Assembly (NCBI GenBank): GCA_963812475.1
Contig: CAWEVI010000043.1
Span: 1-64,000 of the forward strand
From: JAMXLO01 sp963812475
Lineage (GTDB): Bacteria; Pseudomonadota; Alphaproteobacteria; Acetobacterales; Acetobacteraceae
DNA: 64,000 nucleotides
Reading direction: 5' to 3'
The notes under the pieces were generated by a model. It ran no database searches. It was not told the origin of the DNA and saw only the letters and a program-made list of their open reading frames with translations. The position numbers were made by a program, and so were the translations under genes. Each line of letters opens with the position of its first letter. Positions within the stretch are counted from its first letter, which is position 1. Shown piece after piece: positions 44,876-54,200 of the stretch.

Positions 44876-45100
44876 CTATTTCTTCACGCCGAGCCCGGCG
44901 AACTTCTTGTTGAACTTCGCGACCTGGCCGCCGCTGTCGATGATCCGATGCTGCCCGGTCCACGCCGGGTGTGACTTGGGGTCGATGTCCAGCCGGAGCG
45001 AGTCGCCCTGCTTTCCGTAACACGACCGGGTCTTGAACTGGGTGCCGTCGGTCATGACGACGTTGATCTCGTGATACGCGGGGTGGATGCCCGGTTTCAT
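44876..45100 (-). CDS. rpmE: 50S ribosomal protein L31 (C- type)
   Basis: A 74-residue protein: MKPGIHPAYHEINVVMTDGTQFKTRSCYG, then LRLDIDPKSHPAWTGQHRIIDSGGQVAKFNKKFAGL. It lacks the zinc-binding CxxC pairs and so belongs to the zinc-independent (C-) form typical of many alphaproteobacteria. ATG 45100 begins the conserved sequence. Confidence 0.93.
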   Translation of the reverse strand: MKPGIHPAYHEINVVMTDGTQFKTRSCYGKQGDSLRLDIDPKSHPAWTGQHRIIDSGGQVAKFNKKFAGLGVKK

Positions 45101-45258
45101 GGTGCGGCTCCTGCTGGCGCCCCGAATCTTACCCCCGCGAAGCTTGTCCCGCGAAGGCGGGGAACGTGGGCCGACCGGCAGCGCAAGCGCCGGCATATAG
45201 CGCCGACGCCGCGCAATGGCCAGAGGGACGAAGGGACCCATCGGTGGGGCTCGTGCGC

Positions 45259-45840
45259 TTACCGCGCCGCGGCTTGGCGGCGGGTATGCTCGCTCGTGGC
45301 GTAGTCCCGGAAAAGCTGGTCGGCCAATGCCTTCTGCTGGTCCGATAGCGCCGCATAGAGTGTCTGGAGCGCCGGCACCACCCTTTGCATGTCGTTTGCG
45401 CGCTGCTGCTCGAGTTGCGCAAATGACTGCACGTTGTCGACCGCCGACATGGAGCCAAGTTTCTCCGCTCGCTGCCGATTTGTCTGCTCCAGTTCGGTCG
45501 CATTCTGTCGCATCACCTGGGCCAGCTGATCCCATTGCTGGGTCTGTTCGGCGGTGATGTGCAGTCGACTGTGCAGATCGGCGATACGCCGTTCCGTGAG
45601 GCTTTGGATCGTCTCGCCCGGCTGCCGGGCGACCGCGGACCGCCGACCGTGTAGCATGGCCGCATGGCCGGTTGCCGACCCGCCGCTCGGCCCCGAGGTC
45701 GCCGGCGGTGCGGACTGCGAGGCAGCCGTCCCGCCTGGCAGACCGGCAGACGTGTCGGTCGTCTGGGCCCACGATGTGGCCGCGACAAGCAGTATGGTGA
45801 TCAAAAAGGGAGCGGCGCGGGTGGCCAGCGTTGCTTGCAT
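45259..45840 (-). CDS. Spy/CpxP-like periplasmic LTXXQ protein
   Basis: About 193 residues with a signal peptide (MQATLATRAAPFLITILLVAATSWAQ, cleavage about 26), a low-complexity Gly/Ser/Pro spacer, and two helical blocks with LTXXQ-like motifs: LHSRLHITAEQTQQWDQLAQVMRQNA and ALQTLYAALSDQQKALADQLF. Such proteins are ATP-independent periplasmic chaperones or stress sensors. ATG 45840 has GGAG nine bases upstream; an ATG at 45849 directly abuts that site. Confidence 0.72.
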   Translation of the reverse strand: MQATLATRAAPFLITILLVAATSWAQTTDTSAGLPGGTAASQSAPPATSGPSGGSATGHAAMLHGRRSAVARQPGETIQSLTERRIADLHSRLHITAEQTQQWDQLAQVMRQNATELEQTNRQRAEKLGSMSAVDNVQSFAQLEQQRANDMQRVVPALQTLYAALSDQQKALADQLFRDYATSEHTRRQAAAR

Positions 45841-46033
45841 TGCAGGCATCTCCGTTCGGGTTGGCGGACAAGGTGCGTTATTGCGTCCCGTCCGGGCCCA
45901 TGCTCCCGACAAATTGTGGCGCCCGTGTTTCGCTCGCAGGAAATTGTCGTGGCGGTGTTAACGGCGACTGCCAAGCCGCCACTCATCCGAGCACTGAGCG
46001 AACAGGCGCTTTGCCAGGTATCGATTGGCGTTT

Positions 46034-46444
46034 TCAGCGCGTCGTGGGTGTCGACAATGCCTTGGCGCGAGTCCGTGCGCGGTTATGTGGCGCTCTCAGC
46101 GGCTTCGCCTCATCGAACACATTCTCCGCCTGTGCGCCCACAAGGACCGGTCGGACGAAGGTCAACGCAGCGCGGAGCGTTCGAAAGCGTTTGATCCGCG
46201 TCCGCTGTCCCGACGAGACCACGATCCAGATATTCCGACCGGCCGATGCATAGACGAAATGCGATGGTCCATCGGCTGCGGTCGTAACGATGACAATCCT
46301 ATGATGGAGTGCGGGATCGTCGCCGGCGCGGTTGCTCACGTAGCCTGAGGCAATGTCGCCCACCGCCGCGAACCATTCGTTGAAAAGAGCGCGCTCATCC
46401 GGTGTCAGTAAACGGGCCGGCAGGTGGCGAATTTTCTCTCGCAT
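46034..46444 (-). CDS. Hypothetical protein beside an Fnr box
   Basis: A 136-residue soluble protein: REKIRHLPARLLTPDERALFNEWFAAVGDIASGYV, then VIVTTAADGPSHFVYASAGRNIWIVVSSGQRTRIKRFRTLRAALTFVRPV. I do not recognise the family. Helical N-terminus, mixed strand/helix middle, arginine-rich tail. The start codon is 35 bp from a perfect Fnr box, so oxygen-dependent control is likely, though a class II site would leave it nearly leaderless. Confidence 0.5.
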   Translation of the reverse strand: MREKIRHLPARLLTPDERALFNEWFAAVGDIASGYVSNRAGDDPALHHRIVIVTTAADGPSHFVYASAGRNIWIVVSSGQRTRIKRFRTLRAALTFVRPVLVGAQAENVFDEAKPLRAPHNRARTRAKALSTPTTR

Positions 46445-46478
46445 GCATCCGACATCCCATGGGAATGAAATTGAAGCA

Positions 46479-46492
46479 TTGATTTAGATCAA
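46479..46492. promoter_or_regulatory. Perfect Fnr/FixK box, TTGATTTAGATCAA
   Basis: TTGAT-TTAG-ATCAA is a perfect palindromic Fnr consensus between the divergent genes at 46444 (minus) and 46605 (plus). A class II arrangement on the plus strand would start transcription near 46527, 78 nt before the MFS gene. Confidence 0.75.
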
Positions 46493-46604
46493 AGACCGGT
46501 GGTTCCGTCGCGGCCGACCTCCAGGCCGACCGGGGCTCCGGTTGCCAGCTGCCGGACCGTCCCTATAGTCGGTCAAAAGCGCTTCGGCGTGGCGGGAGGA
46601 AGCC

Positions 46605-47900
46605 ATGGAGACGGTGCAAGAACATTCAATCATGCGTAAGGTCGCGTGGCGGCTCGTGCCTTTTCTTGGCCTTGCCTACTTCATCAACGCGCTCGACCGT
46701 TTCAACATATCGATTGCGGCGTTGACCATGAACAAGGCCCTTGGCCTGTCGGCCACTACCTATGGCCTCGGCGCGGGTGCGTTCTTCTGGAGCTACGTGC
46801 TGTTTCAGCTTCCCGCCAACGCCGTGCTGACCCGCGTGGGAGCGCGTCGATGGCTGGCATTCATCATGTTGATGTGGGGGTTATGCTCGGCCGCCACTGC
46901 ATTCGTAACCGACGCCACATCATTCGTCGCCGTCCGTTTTCTTCTGGGTGTTGCCGAGGCTGGATACTTTCCGGGCGTCGCCTGGTTCATGACCCGTTGG
47001 TTTCCCGCTCGCCATCGCGGTCGGGCGATGGGGATCTTCTACGCGTGCGGGGCCGCTGCCGGCGTGCTTGGCGGACCGTTGTCCGGCAATCTGCTGCTGC
47101 TGGACGGTTGGCACGGTCTCGCGGGGTGGCAATGGGTATTCCTGATCGAAGGAATTCCCGCGCTCATGCTCGCGATCGCCTGTCCCATTATTTTGCGCGA
47201 TCGGGTGGCGGACGCTCACTTCCTGACAACCGAGGAACGATCCTGGCTGGAGGCGCGGCTTGAACATGAGAATCGTCAGTCGGTCACGCAGACGCTGACA
47301 CTGATGCAGGCACTGGCCACGCCGATGTTGGTGATGCTGATCCTCGGCTACCTGTTCATCGGCTTCGGCGTTTACTCCAAGAACTTCTTCCTGCCGCTGA
47401 TGATCAAGGGCATGGGCTTCAACGACCAGACCGTCGGCTATCTGTCGGCGTTGCCAAATGCCGCGGGCTGCCTGGGCATGATCCTGCTGTCGCGCAGCTC
47501 CGACCGGACCGGGGAGCGCGTCTGGCACGTTGTCGGACCATGCCTGATCGCAAGCTTTGGCCTTCTGCTGGTCAGCGTCACCCTGGGTCATTATCCGATC
47601 GTCGCCTTGGTGGCGTACTGCGTGGCGGGATTTGGCATTTCATCCTCGCTGCCGACATTCTGGAATCTGCCGACCGCTTTTCTGGGCCCGGTAGCAGCGG
47701 CGGGCGGGATCGCGATCATCAATTCTGTGGGCAACATCTCGGGTTATGCCGCGCCGCAAATGGTGGGAATCGTCCGCGATTATACCGGCAGCTACGATGT
47801 GCCGATGTTGGTCGCCAGCCTGTTCATGCTGGCCGCCGCGTTGTGCATCATGGCTGCGCCGCGCATGGCGGAACGGATGGCATCACGACAGCCGGCGTAA
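46605..47900 (+). CDS. MFS transporter, anion:cation symporter (ACS) type
   Basis: A 431-residue 12-helix carrier. LVPFLGLAYFINALDRFNISIAALTMNKALGLSATTYGLGAGAFFWSY is the ACS-family N-terminal pattern; RFLLGVAEAGYFPGVAWFMTRWFP is the conserved helix 4-5 loop. ACS carriers import organic anions such as tartrate, phthalate or galactonate. An 85%-overlapping layout with an oxidoreductase and a second ACS carrier follows. GGGAGGAAG ribosome site. Possibly Fnr-controlled. Confidence 0.85.
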   Translation: METVQEHSIMRKVAWRLVPFLGLAYFINALDRFNISIAALTMNKALGLSATTYGLGAGAFFWSYVLFQLPANAVLTRVGARRWLAFIMLMWGLCSAATAFVTDATSFVAVRFLLGVAEAGYFPGVAWFMTRWFPARHRGRAMGIFYACGAAAGVLGGPLSGNLLLLDGWHGLAGWQWVFLIEGIPALMLAIACPIILRDRVADAHFLTTEERSWLEARLEHENRQSVTQTLTLMQALATPMLVMLILGYLFIGFGVYSKNFFLPLMIKGMGFNDQTVGYLSALPNAAGCLGMILLSRSSDRTGERVWHVVGPCLIASFGLLLVSVTLGHYPIVALVAYCVAGFGISSSLPTFWNLPTAFLGPVAAAGGIAIINSVGNISGYAAPQMVGIVRDYTGSYDVPMLVASLFMLAAALCIMAAPRMAERMASRQPA

Positions 47901-47953
47901 CGAGCGTCAGGCGGTTCGCCACAGACGACAGGCAGTTGCAAAGGGACAAGGCA

Positions 47954-48877
47954 ATGAAAGCGGTGCTGCTGACCAACCATGGCGGACCAAAGATGCTCCG
48001 CTACGGTGACGCGCCCGACCCGATCGCAGGGCCAGGCGAGGTCGTCGTCGATATCCATGCCGCCAGCCTCAACGCCGCCGATTACAAAGTGCGTCTGGGG
48101 GGCAGCGGTTATAACGTCACATTTCCGCATATCCTCGGCCGCGACTTTTCCGGTGTCGTCAGTGCGATCGGCACTGGCGTGACCGATCTCGCTGTCGGCG
48201 ACGCGGTGTTCGGTGTCACCGATCAAGGCATCGAAGGCGCGTACGCCGAAAAGATCGCCATCAAGGCCGCAATCGTCGCCAAGAAACCGGATCGGCTTGG
48301 TCACGCCGAGGCGGCCGCCATGGGGCTGACCAGTCTCACCGCGCTGTGGGCGATAGAGGATACCGCGAAGCTCAAAGCCGGTGAAACGATTCTGATCCAA
48401 GGCGGCGCAGGCGGCGTCGCTGGCTTCGCTATTCAACTCGCGAAGCACCTCGACGCCAAGGTGATCACGACAGCCAGCGCCGCAAACCACGACTACGTGC
48501 GTCGTCTCGGTGCGGATCGAGTGATCGATTATAACGTCGAGGATTTCAGCAAGGTGGTTGCCGACTGCGATGTTGTGTTCGACACGGTGGGCGGCGCCGT
48601 TCGTGCCGGTTGCTACGCCGTGTTGAAGCCGGGTGGACGCCTGGTCTGGATCGCGCCTGCGCCACCTGGCTTCGAGCCAACCCGTAAGGATGTGCAGACA
48701 TTGCGCCCGAATGTCGCGCGCGATCGCGCCCATCTGGAGCGGATGCTGTCGCTGTTCGATCTCGGCGCAGTATGGCCGCCTGCCATCACGCGCTACAAAC
48801 TCAGCGACGCGGCGGAGGCTCATCGGGTGATCGAGGCGCGGCACCTGCGAGGCAAGCTGGTCCTGCAAGTTCGCTGA
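47954..48877 (+). CDS. Zinc-type alcohol dehydrogenase-like/quinone oxidoreductase (MDR family)
   Basis: A 307-residue medium-chain reductase: MKAVLLTNHGGPKMLRYGDAPDPIAGPGEVVVDIHAASLNAADYKVR, GRDFSGVVSAIGTGV, and the nucleotide motif ILIQGGAGGVAGFAIQLAKHL. It has no zinc-ligand cysteines, so it is an NADPH-dependent quinone or enone reductase type. Sits 53 bp after the first MFS gene and 21 bp before the second, so probably cotranscribed. Confidence 0.82.
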   Translation: MKAVLLTNHGGPKMLRYGDAPDPIAGPGEVVVDIHAASLNAADYKVRLGGSGYNVTFPHILGRDFSGVVSAIGTGVTDLAVGDAVFGVTDQGIEGAYAEKIAIKAAIVAKKPDRLGHAEAAAMGLTSLTALWAIEDTAKLKAGETILIQGGAGGVAGFAIQLAKHLDAKVITTASAANHDYVRRLGADRVIDYNVEDFSKVVADCDVVFDTVGGAVRAGCYAVLKPGGRLVWIAPAPPGFEPTRKDVQTLRPNVARDRAHLERMLSLFDLGAVWPPAITRYKLSDAAEAHRVIEARHLRGKLVLQVR

Positions 48878-48898
48878 GCCCGACACGGGAGACCGTCA

Positions 48899-50218
48899 AT
48901 GGAAGCCCCGCCGACGAGGACGCTGGAACAGATCACGCTGCGCAAGGTTTACCTGCGGTTGGTGCCCTACTGCTTCGTGCTGTACATCCTTTGCTACATC
49001 GACCGTATCAACGTCAGCTTCGCGGCGCTGACCATGAACACTGACCTCGGTCTGACCGCCTATGTTTACGGTCTGGCGGCGGGAGCGTTCTTCTGGGGAT
49101 ATTGCCTGCTCGAGGTCCCATCCAACATCATCCTGGAGAAGGTGGGCGCGCGAATCTGGATCGCTCGCATCATGATCACCTGGGGACTTTTGTCGGCGGC
49201 GACCGCCCTGGTCACCGGCCCGGTGAGTTTCTTCATAGTGCGCGTGTTGATCGGCGCGGCGGAGGCCGGGTTGTTCCCCGGTCTGCTGTTGTATTTCCAC
49301 CGCTGGTTTCCGCAACGCCATCGCGGCCGGGTGGTAGGCTGGTTCCTGACCGGGCTGCCGCTGGCGACCGCGATCGGTGCGCCGATCTCCACCGCGCTGC
49401 TGCAAATGGACGGGATTTGGGGACTGCATGGCTGGCAGTGGTTGTTCCTGTGTCAGGGCCTGCCCACCGCGGCGATCGGCGTCACCGTCCTGTTCGTTCT
49501 GATCGAGCGTCCGTCGGATGCGCGCTGGCTGCAACCGGACGAACGCGCCTGGCTGGAAGCCGAGTTGGCCAAGGAGAAGCACGAAATCGAGTCGGTCCGC
49601 GCGTTCTCGATCCTGTCCGTCATGGCGAACCCCCGTGTGCTGGTGTTGTCCGTTCTGTTCGGCGGCATCGGCATGGCGGGCGTCGGCCTTGTGCTGTTCC
49701 TGCCGCAGATTTTGAGGAGCATCGGTGTATCCAACACCGCAGCCGGGCTGCTCACCGCAGTCCCCTACGTATTTGGCACGTTCGCGATGGTGATTTGCGG
49801 CCACATATCGGATCGGACCCAGGACCGCCATTGGATCCTGGTGGTGACCTGCGGTTGCGCCGCGGTCGGACTTGTACTGGGTGCGATGTTGCACACCAGT
49901 CTCTGGGTGCTGGCGGCTTTCTCGCTGGCGACGACCGGCTTTTATGGTATGAAGTCGCCGTTCTGGCCGTTGCCGTCCACGTTCCTGACCGGGTCGGCTC
50001 TGGCAGCGGGGCTCGCGCTGATCAACTCGCTGGGTAATTTCTGCGGGTACCTTGGCCCGATCGCGGTCGGCTACGCCAAGGATCATACCGGCAGTTTTGA
50101 AGCGGGAATCTTCGTGCTGGCCGGGGCGGCGATGGTGTCCACCCTGACCGCGCTGGGATGCGCGCTATGGATGCCGCGAACGGTGCGGCGCGCGGGATGG
50201 GCGGTGGCGCGCGGGTGA
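48899..50218 (+). CDS. MFS transporter, ACS type
   Basis: A 439-residue 12-helix carrier: RLVPYCFVLYILCYIDRINVSFAALTMNTDLGLTAYVYGLAAGAFFWGYCLLEVPSN and RVLIGAAEAGLFPGLLLYFHRWFP. Clear paralogue of the carrier at 46605. Two ACS carriers flanking one oxidoreductase suggest uptake and conversion of related organic acids. ATG 48899 follows a GGGAGA site. Confidence 0.85.
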   Translation: MEAPPTRTLEQITLRKVYLRLVPYCFVLYILCYIDRINVSFAALTMNTDLGLTAYVYGLAAGAFFWGYCLLEVPSNIILEKVGARIWIARIMITWGLLSAATALVTGPVSFFIVRVLIGAAEAGLFPGLLLYFHRWFPQRHRGRVVGWFLTGLPLATAIGAPISTALLQMDGIWGLHGWQWLFLCQGLPTAAIGVTVLFVLIERPSDARWLQPDERAWLEAELAKEKHEIESVRAFSILSVMANPRVLVLSVLFGGIGMAGVGLVLFLPQILRSIGVSNTAAGLLTAVPYVFGTFAMVICGHISDRTQDRHWILVVTCGCAAVGLVLGAMLHTSLWVLAAFSLATTGFYGMKSPFWPLPSTFLTGSALAAGLALINSLGNFCGYLGPIAVGYAKDHTGSFEAGIFVLAGAAMVSTLTALGCALWMPRTVRRAGWAVARG

Positions 50219-50239
50219 TGTGGAGACCTGGGATCCGTA

Positions 50240-51010
50240 ATGCGATGTCTATTGCCGATCGTTGTTGGAATGACTGTTTCCCTGGCGGCTTTGCTCGGGA
50301 CGGCCGCTCAGGTCGCCGCACCTCCGCTGACGGAGCAGCAGGAAAGTGACCTGTGCGCATCGGCCGTGCAGCAGGCCGAACAGCTGTACGGAACGCCGCC
50401 CGGTCTGCTGAACGCGATTGCCAAGGCCGAGAGTGGTCGCCGGATAACCGGAGCGACGACCTTGCAGCCCTGGCCGTGGACGCTCAACGTTGACGGACAG
50501 GGGTTGTTTTTCGCGACCAAGGAACAGGCTGTCGCGGAAGTGGTCAAGGCGCTTGCGCACGGGAGCAGCTATACCGACGTTGGCTGCATGCAGGTCGACC
50601 TGCAGTTCCATGCGAAGGCATTCCGCAAGCTGCAGGACGCGCTGGATCCGGTCGCCAATGCCGACTTTGCCGCGCGCTTCCTCGTCAGCCTGTATGAGGC
50701 CACCGGCGGCAACTGGTTTGCCGCGGTCGGATTTTATCACTCACGTTCGCCCGAACTGGCGCGTCTGTATCGCGAGCACGTAACCGCCGCCGGTCTCGGC
50801 ATCGTACCGGAAAGGCCGAGCCGCCTCCGCCTTCAACTGGCTGGCGGCGGGACCGTCGTGATTAATGTCAATCGACAGCCGTCACGCGTGCATCGGCACA
50901 TGAGTGCCTGTCAGGTGGCGACAATCCTCAGTCCCTATCTCCGGTCGTCCGCGCGCGCCCAGGCGTGCGCGAATACAGCCTCGAACACTCCGCCGCACGG
51001 CACTGATTGA
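50240..51010 (+). CDS. Lytic transglycosylase (SLT domain), exported
   Basis: A 256-residue protein with a signal peptide (MRCLLPIVVGMTVSLAALLGTAAQVAA). An SLT lysozyme-like domain follows: LLNAIAKAESGRRITG carries the catalytic Glu, then VGCMQVDLQFHAKAF and NWFAAVGFYHSRSPELARLY. It cleaves peptidoglycan with formation of 1,6-anhydro-muramyl ends. The C-terminal 60 residues are not conserved. It follows the MFS gene by 21 bp but has no evident functional link to it. Confidence 0.8.
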   Translation: MRCLLPIVVGMTVSLAALLGTAAQVAAPPLTEQQESDLCASAVQQAEQLYGTPPGLLNAIAKAESGRRITGATTLQPWPWTLNVDGQGLFFATKEQAVAEVVKALAHGSSYTDVGCMQVDLQFHAKAFRKLQDALDPVANADFAARFLVSLYEATGGNWFAAVGFYHSRSPELARLYREHVTAAGLGIVPERPSRLRLQLAGGGTVVINVNRQPSRVHRHMSACQVATILSPYLRSSARAQACANTASNTPPHGTD

Positions 51011-51013
51011 GGA

Positions 51014-51589
51014 TCAGCGCGGTCGCAGATCGTTGTTGGTGCGGTGGTCTCCGGCCATCCAGCGGGCCAGCTCCGAATGCGCATCGGCGCGGCGGATCGC
51101 ATCGATCTGCTCCACGCCCGGTGGATCGACAGTGAATTCGACGATCAGGCCGTCGGGTGACGTGGCATATACCGACTTGCAGTAGCCGTGGTCGGTTTCC
51201 CGGAATTTTTCCCCCGACGCTTTCAGCCGCGCGACGATCTCGTCATAGGTGCGGTCCGACGCCTTGAACGCCACGTGGTCGAAACTGCCGACCACCGGGG
51301 GCTTCTCAGCAATCACCAGCTTGTAGATCTCGGGATCGCCGAATGCGAAGAACGCCAGTGCGCCGCCGTCGGCCATGCTGAAGAACGTGTGACACATCGC
51401 GACGTCGCGGCCGAGCCATGCGTTGTGATGCCGCTCGCACCAGGTGGCGACGAGGGGAATGCCAAGCAGGTCCTCGAAGAATTGCCGGTTCAATTCCTGG
51501 TCGCGCACCACGTACGCATGATGATGCAAACGTTCGGGAAGTTCCGAGAGCAGGGCAGGCTTTTCCGTGACGGCTTCCGCGGTTGACAT
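51014..51589 (-). CDS. VOC-family protein (glyoxalase/dioxygenase-like)
   Basis: A 191-residue VOC protein. ERLHHHAYVVRDQELNRQFFEDLLGIPLVATW gives the first His ligand, VGSFDHVAFKASDRTYDEI the second, and DGLIVEFTVDPPG the Glu. The C-terminal tail is charged. ATG 51589 is the first start before the conserved region. Divergent from the MFS gene at 51686. Substrate unknown. Confidence 0.78.
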   Translation of the reverse strand: MSTAEAVTEKPALLSELPERLHHHAYVVRDQELNRQFFEDLLGIPLVATWCERHHNAWLGRDVAMCHTFFSMADGGALAFFAFGDPEIYKLVIAEKPPVVGSFDHVAFKASDRTYDEIVARLKASGEKFRETDHGYCKSVYATSPDGLIVEFTVDPPGVEQIDAIRRADAHSELARWMAGDHRTNNDLRPR

Positions 51590-51685
51590 AACTGCGTTCC
51601 TCCTGTTGTCGGCGCCGAGGACGTTCGTTTCCCAGCTTGCCCTTCCTCGACCGGGGCCGCAAGCTGACCCGTGGAGGGAACGACA

Positions 51686-52978
51686 ATGCACTACCGCCGT
51701 GTCTGGGTCTGCGTGTTCCTGTTCACGCTGACGCTGATCAACTACACCGACCGCGTCGCACTTTCCGTCGCCGCGAAGCCGATCTCCATCGAGTTCGGAT
51801 TATCGCCGGTCGAGATGGGATTTCTGCTGTCGTCCTTCCTGTGGATGTACGTGCTGTGCCTGCTGCCGGTTGGCCTACTTGTGGACCGCTTTGGCGGCAA
51901 GGCGGTGAATGCAGCCGGCATCGGATTGTGGTCGGCGGCGACGGTCGCGACCGGCTTTACCACCGGGTTCGTCTCGATGGCCGCCACGCGCATCGTCATG
52001 GGGATGGGTGAGTCGACAAGCTGGCCCGCCTGCAATCGAGTGATCCGCGAATGGTTCCCCGCCTCGGAACGCGGCGTCGCGAACGCGATCTTCGGTGCCG
52101 GCGCGGCAGCCGGACCGGCGATCGGCGCGGTGCTGGTCTCGGCCGTGGTGGCCTGGCTCGGCTGGCGCGCCGGCTTCCTGGTCGCCGGCGGCATCGGGTT
52201 CATCTGGCTCGTGGCGTGGCTTGTCGCATTTGACAAACCGGAACGCGCGACGTGGCTGCGGCAGGCCGAACGCGACAAGATTCTCGGCGAACGCGACGGC
52301 GAGACCAGGCCGGCGTCCGCGGGGCAGGGTGCGTCACCGCTGTTGCGCCTGCTGACGCTGCGCAGCGTCTGGGGACTGTTCCTGACGCAGGGTTGCGAGG
52401 TCTATGGCGGCTACATGCTGCTGACCTGGCTGCCGAGCTATCTGCAGTCGGCGAAGGGCCTCTCGGTGTTGAACGCCGGCATGCTGACCGCGGTGCCGTT
52501 CGGCGCAGCGACCGTAGTGGCCGTGTTGCTTGGGCGGATCAGCGACAAATTGCTGTCGCGCGATGCGGTGCACGCGGGACGCCGCCGTTCGATGTTGGCG
52601 GTGATGCTGGTGAGTGCCGCGAGCATCCTGCTGATCCCGTTCATCGACAGCCTGTGGCTGATCGTCGTAGTTCTTGCATTTGCGCGTTCTACCGGCGCGG
52701 CGGGAAGCGCACTGAATTTCGCCCTGGTGACGGACCTGGTGCGCAACCCGGCGGATATCGGGAAGGTGACCAGCATCACCGTGCTGGGCGGCAATTCGTT
52801 CGGCATGATGGGGCCGATCGTCACCGGGTTTGTCGTGGCCCTGACAGGAAGCTTCAACGGCACGTTCGCCGTGGCCGGCATACTCGCGCTGATTGGCGCG
52901 GTGGCAACGCTGACGATGACGCGGCGCCCGATCGAGGCTTTTGCGGGTGTCGAAAGCACGGCAGTGCAGGCTGCCTGA
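51686..52978 (+). CDS. MFS transporter, ACS type (third copy)
   Basis: A 430-residue 12-helix carrier: FLFTLTLINYTDRVALSVAAKPISIEFGLSPVEMGFLLSSFLWMY and GMGESTSWPACNRVIREWFPASERGVANAIFGAGAAAGPAIG. Belongs to the ACS group but to a different branch from the two carriers upstream. GGAGG at good distance before ATG 51686. Ends next to a palindromic element between convergent genes. Confidence 0.85.
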   Translation: MHYRRVWVCVFLFTLTLINYTDRVALSVAAKPISIEFGLSPVEMGFLLSSFLWMYVLCLLPVGLLVDRFGGKAVNAAGIGLWSAATVATGFTTGFVSMAATRIVMGMGESTSWPACNRVIREWFPASERGVANAIFGAGAAAGPAIGAVLVSAVVAWLGWRAGFLVAGGIGFIWLVAWLVAFDKPERATWLRQAERDKILGERDGETRPASAGQGASPLLRLLTLRSVWGLFLTQGCEVYGGYMLLTWLPSYLQSAKGLSVLNAGMLTAVPFGAATVVAVLLGRISDKLLSRDAVHAGRRRSMLAVMLVSAASILLIPFIDSLWLIVVVLAFARSTGAAGSALNFALVTDLVRNPADIGKVTSITVLGGNSFGMMGPIVTGFVVALTGSFNGTFAVAGILALIGAVATLTMTRRPIEAFAGVESTAVQAA

Positions 52979-52994
52979 TGATGGGTGACGCTGC

Positions 52995-53046
52995 GCTAAC
53001 CCATCCTACGGGGACGGCGTAGGGTGAACGCGTAGGGTGGGTTAGC
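52995..53046. repeat. Inverted repeat GCTAACCCATCCTAC / GTAGGGTGGGTTAGC
   Basis: Fifteen-base arms with one mismatch around a 22-bp loop, between the convergent MFS and quinone-oxidoreductase genes. This sequence type is a familiar dispersed intergenic palindrome in proteobacteria; here it may act as a bidirectional terminator. Confidence 0.75.
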
Positions 53047-53074
53047 GAAGCGTAATCCACCAACCCGGCAACAA

Positions 53075-54091
53075 TCAGGGCACCAGCAGGATCTTGCCGA
53101 TGTGCTGGCTGCTCTCCATCAGACGGTGCGCCTCGGCTGCCTCGCGCAGCGGGAACTGGCGGTAGGTGAAGGGGCGAAGCTTGCCGGCGTCCCACAGCGG
53201 CCAGACCTTCTCGCGCAGTGCGGCAACGATGGCCGCCTTCTCCGCCACGGTGCGTGAGCGCAGCGTCGAGCCGGTGACGGTCAGATGCTTGCGCTGGATC
53301 GCTCCGAAGTCCGCCTCGACTTTGGTGCCGGCCATCAGCGCCACGAAGCACAGCCGACCCTCACGTGCCAGCAGTTCGATCTCGCGCGGGATGTAGTCGC
53401 CGCCCACCATGTCGAGGATTGCGTCGACGCCGCGACCTTCCGTGAACTCCTTGCCAACCGCGACGAAATCCTGGGTGCGATAGTTGATCGCGACATCGGC
53501 GCCGAACTCGCGACAGGCCGCGCACTTCGCATCGGAGCCCGCGGTCGCCAGCACCTTGCAGCCGAACGCCTTGGCGAGCTGGATCGACGTGATGCCGATC
53601 CCGCTGGAACCGCCCTGGATCAGGAACGTCTCACCGGACCGCAGATGCATCCGCTCGAACACGTTGGTCCATACGGTGCAGAACGTCTCGGGCAGCCCAC
53701 CGGCATCGACCAGCCCGACGCCCGCCGGCACCGGCAGACACTGCATCGCCGGCACCGCGGCGTACTCGCCGTAGCCGTCACCGATCATCAGTGCGCAGAC
53801 CTGGTCGCCGTTCTTCCATTCGGTGACACCGTCGCCGAGCTTCACCACCGTGCCGGAACATTCCAGGCCGGGGATGTCGGGCGCGCCCGGCGGCATCGGA
53901 TAGCGGCCCATGCGCTGGAGACAGTCGGCGCGGTTCACGCCGGCGCCGGCGATGCGGATCAGCACCTCTCCCGCCTTCGGCTCCGGGACCGGGCGCGTGG
54001 CGGGTACCAGCACCTCGGGTCCGCCGGGCTGTTTGATCTCGATGACCGTCTGGGTGGCGGGGATGTTGGCGAGCAAGACCGGTCCTTCCAT
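53075..54091 (-). CDS. NAD(P)H quinone oxidoreductase, PIG3-like MDR family
   Basis: A 338-residue zinc-less MDR enzyme: EIKQPGGPEVLVPATRPVPEPKAGEVLIRIAGAGVNRADCLQRMGRYPMPPGAPDIPGLECSG-type N-terminus (residues about 17-80), nucleotide motif IQGGSSGIGITSIQLAKAFG, and the C-terminal RSRTVAEKAAIVAALREKVWP typical of the TIGR02824/PIG3 group. Reduces quinones or enones with NADPH. ATG 54091 chosen; the upstream frame is unconserved. Confidence 0.85.
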   Translation of the reverse strand: MEGPVLLANIPATQTVIEIKQPGGPEVLVPATRPVPEPKAGEVLIRIAGAGVNRADCLQRMGRYPMPPGAPDIPGLECSGTVVKLGDGVTEWKNGDQVCALMIGDGYGEYAAVPAMQCLPVPAGVGLVDAGGLPETFCTVWTNVFERMHLRSGETFLIQGGSSGIGITSIQLAKAFGCKVLATAGSDAKCAACREFGADVAINYRTQDFVAVGKEFTEGRGVDAILDMVGGDYIPREIELLAREGRLCFVALMAGTKVEADFGAIQRKHLTVTGSTLRSRTVAEKAAIVAALREKVWPLWDAGKLRPFTYRQFPLREAAEAHRLMESSQHIGKILLVP

Positions 54092-54200
54092 CCTTGGCGT
54101 CGTGCGCCTGATCGGGCGCGGCGCACCGGTATGGCAAATCGGTGGCGCTCGCGCCAGGATGGCGCCGGTGGTATCGTAACGGCCTGCCAAGGGGCGTCGA

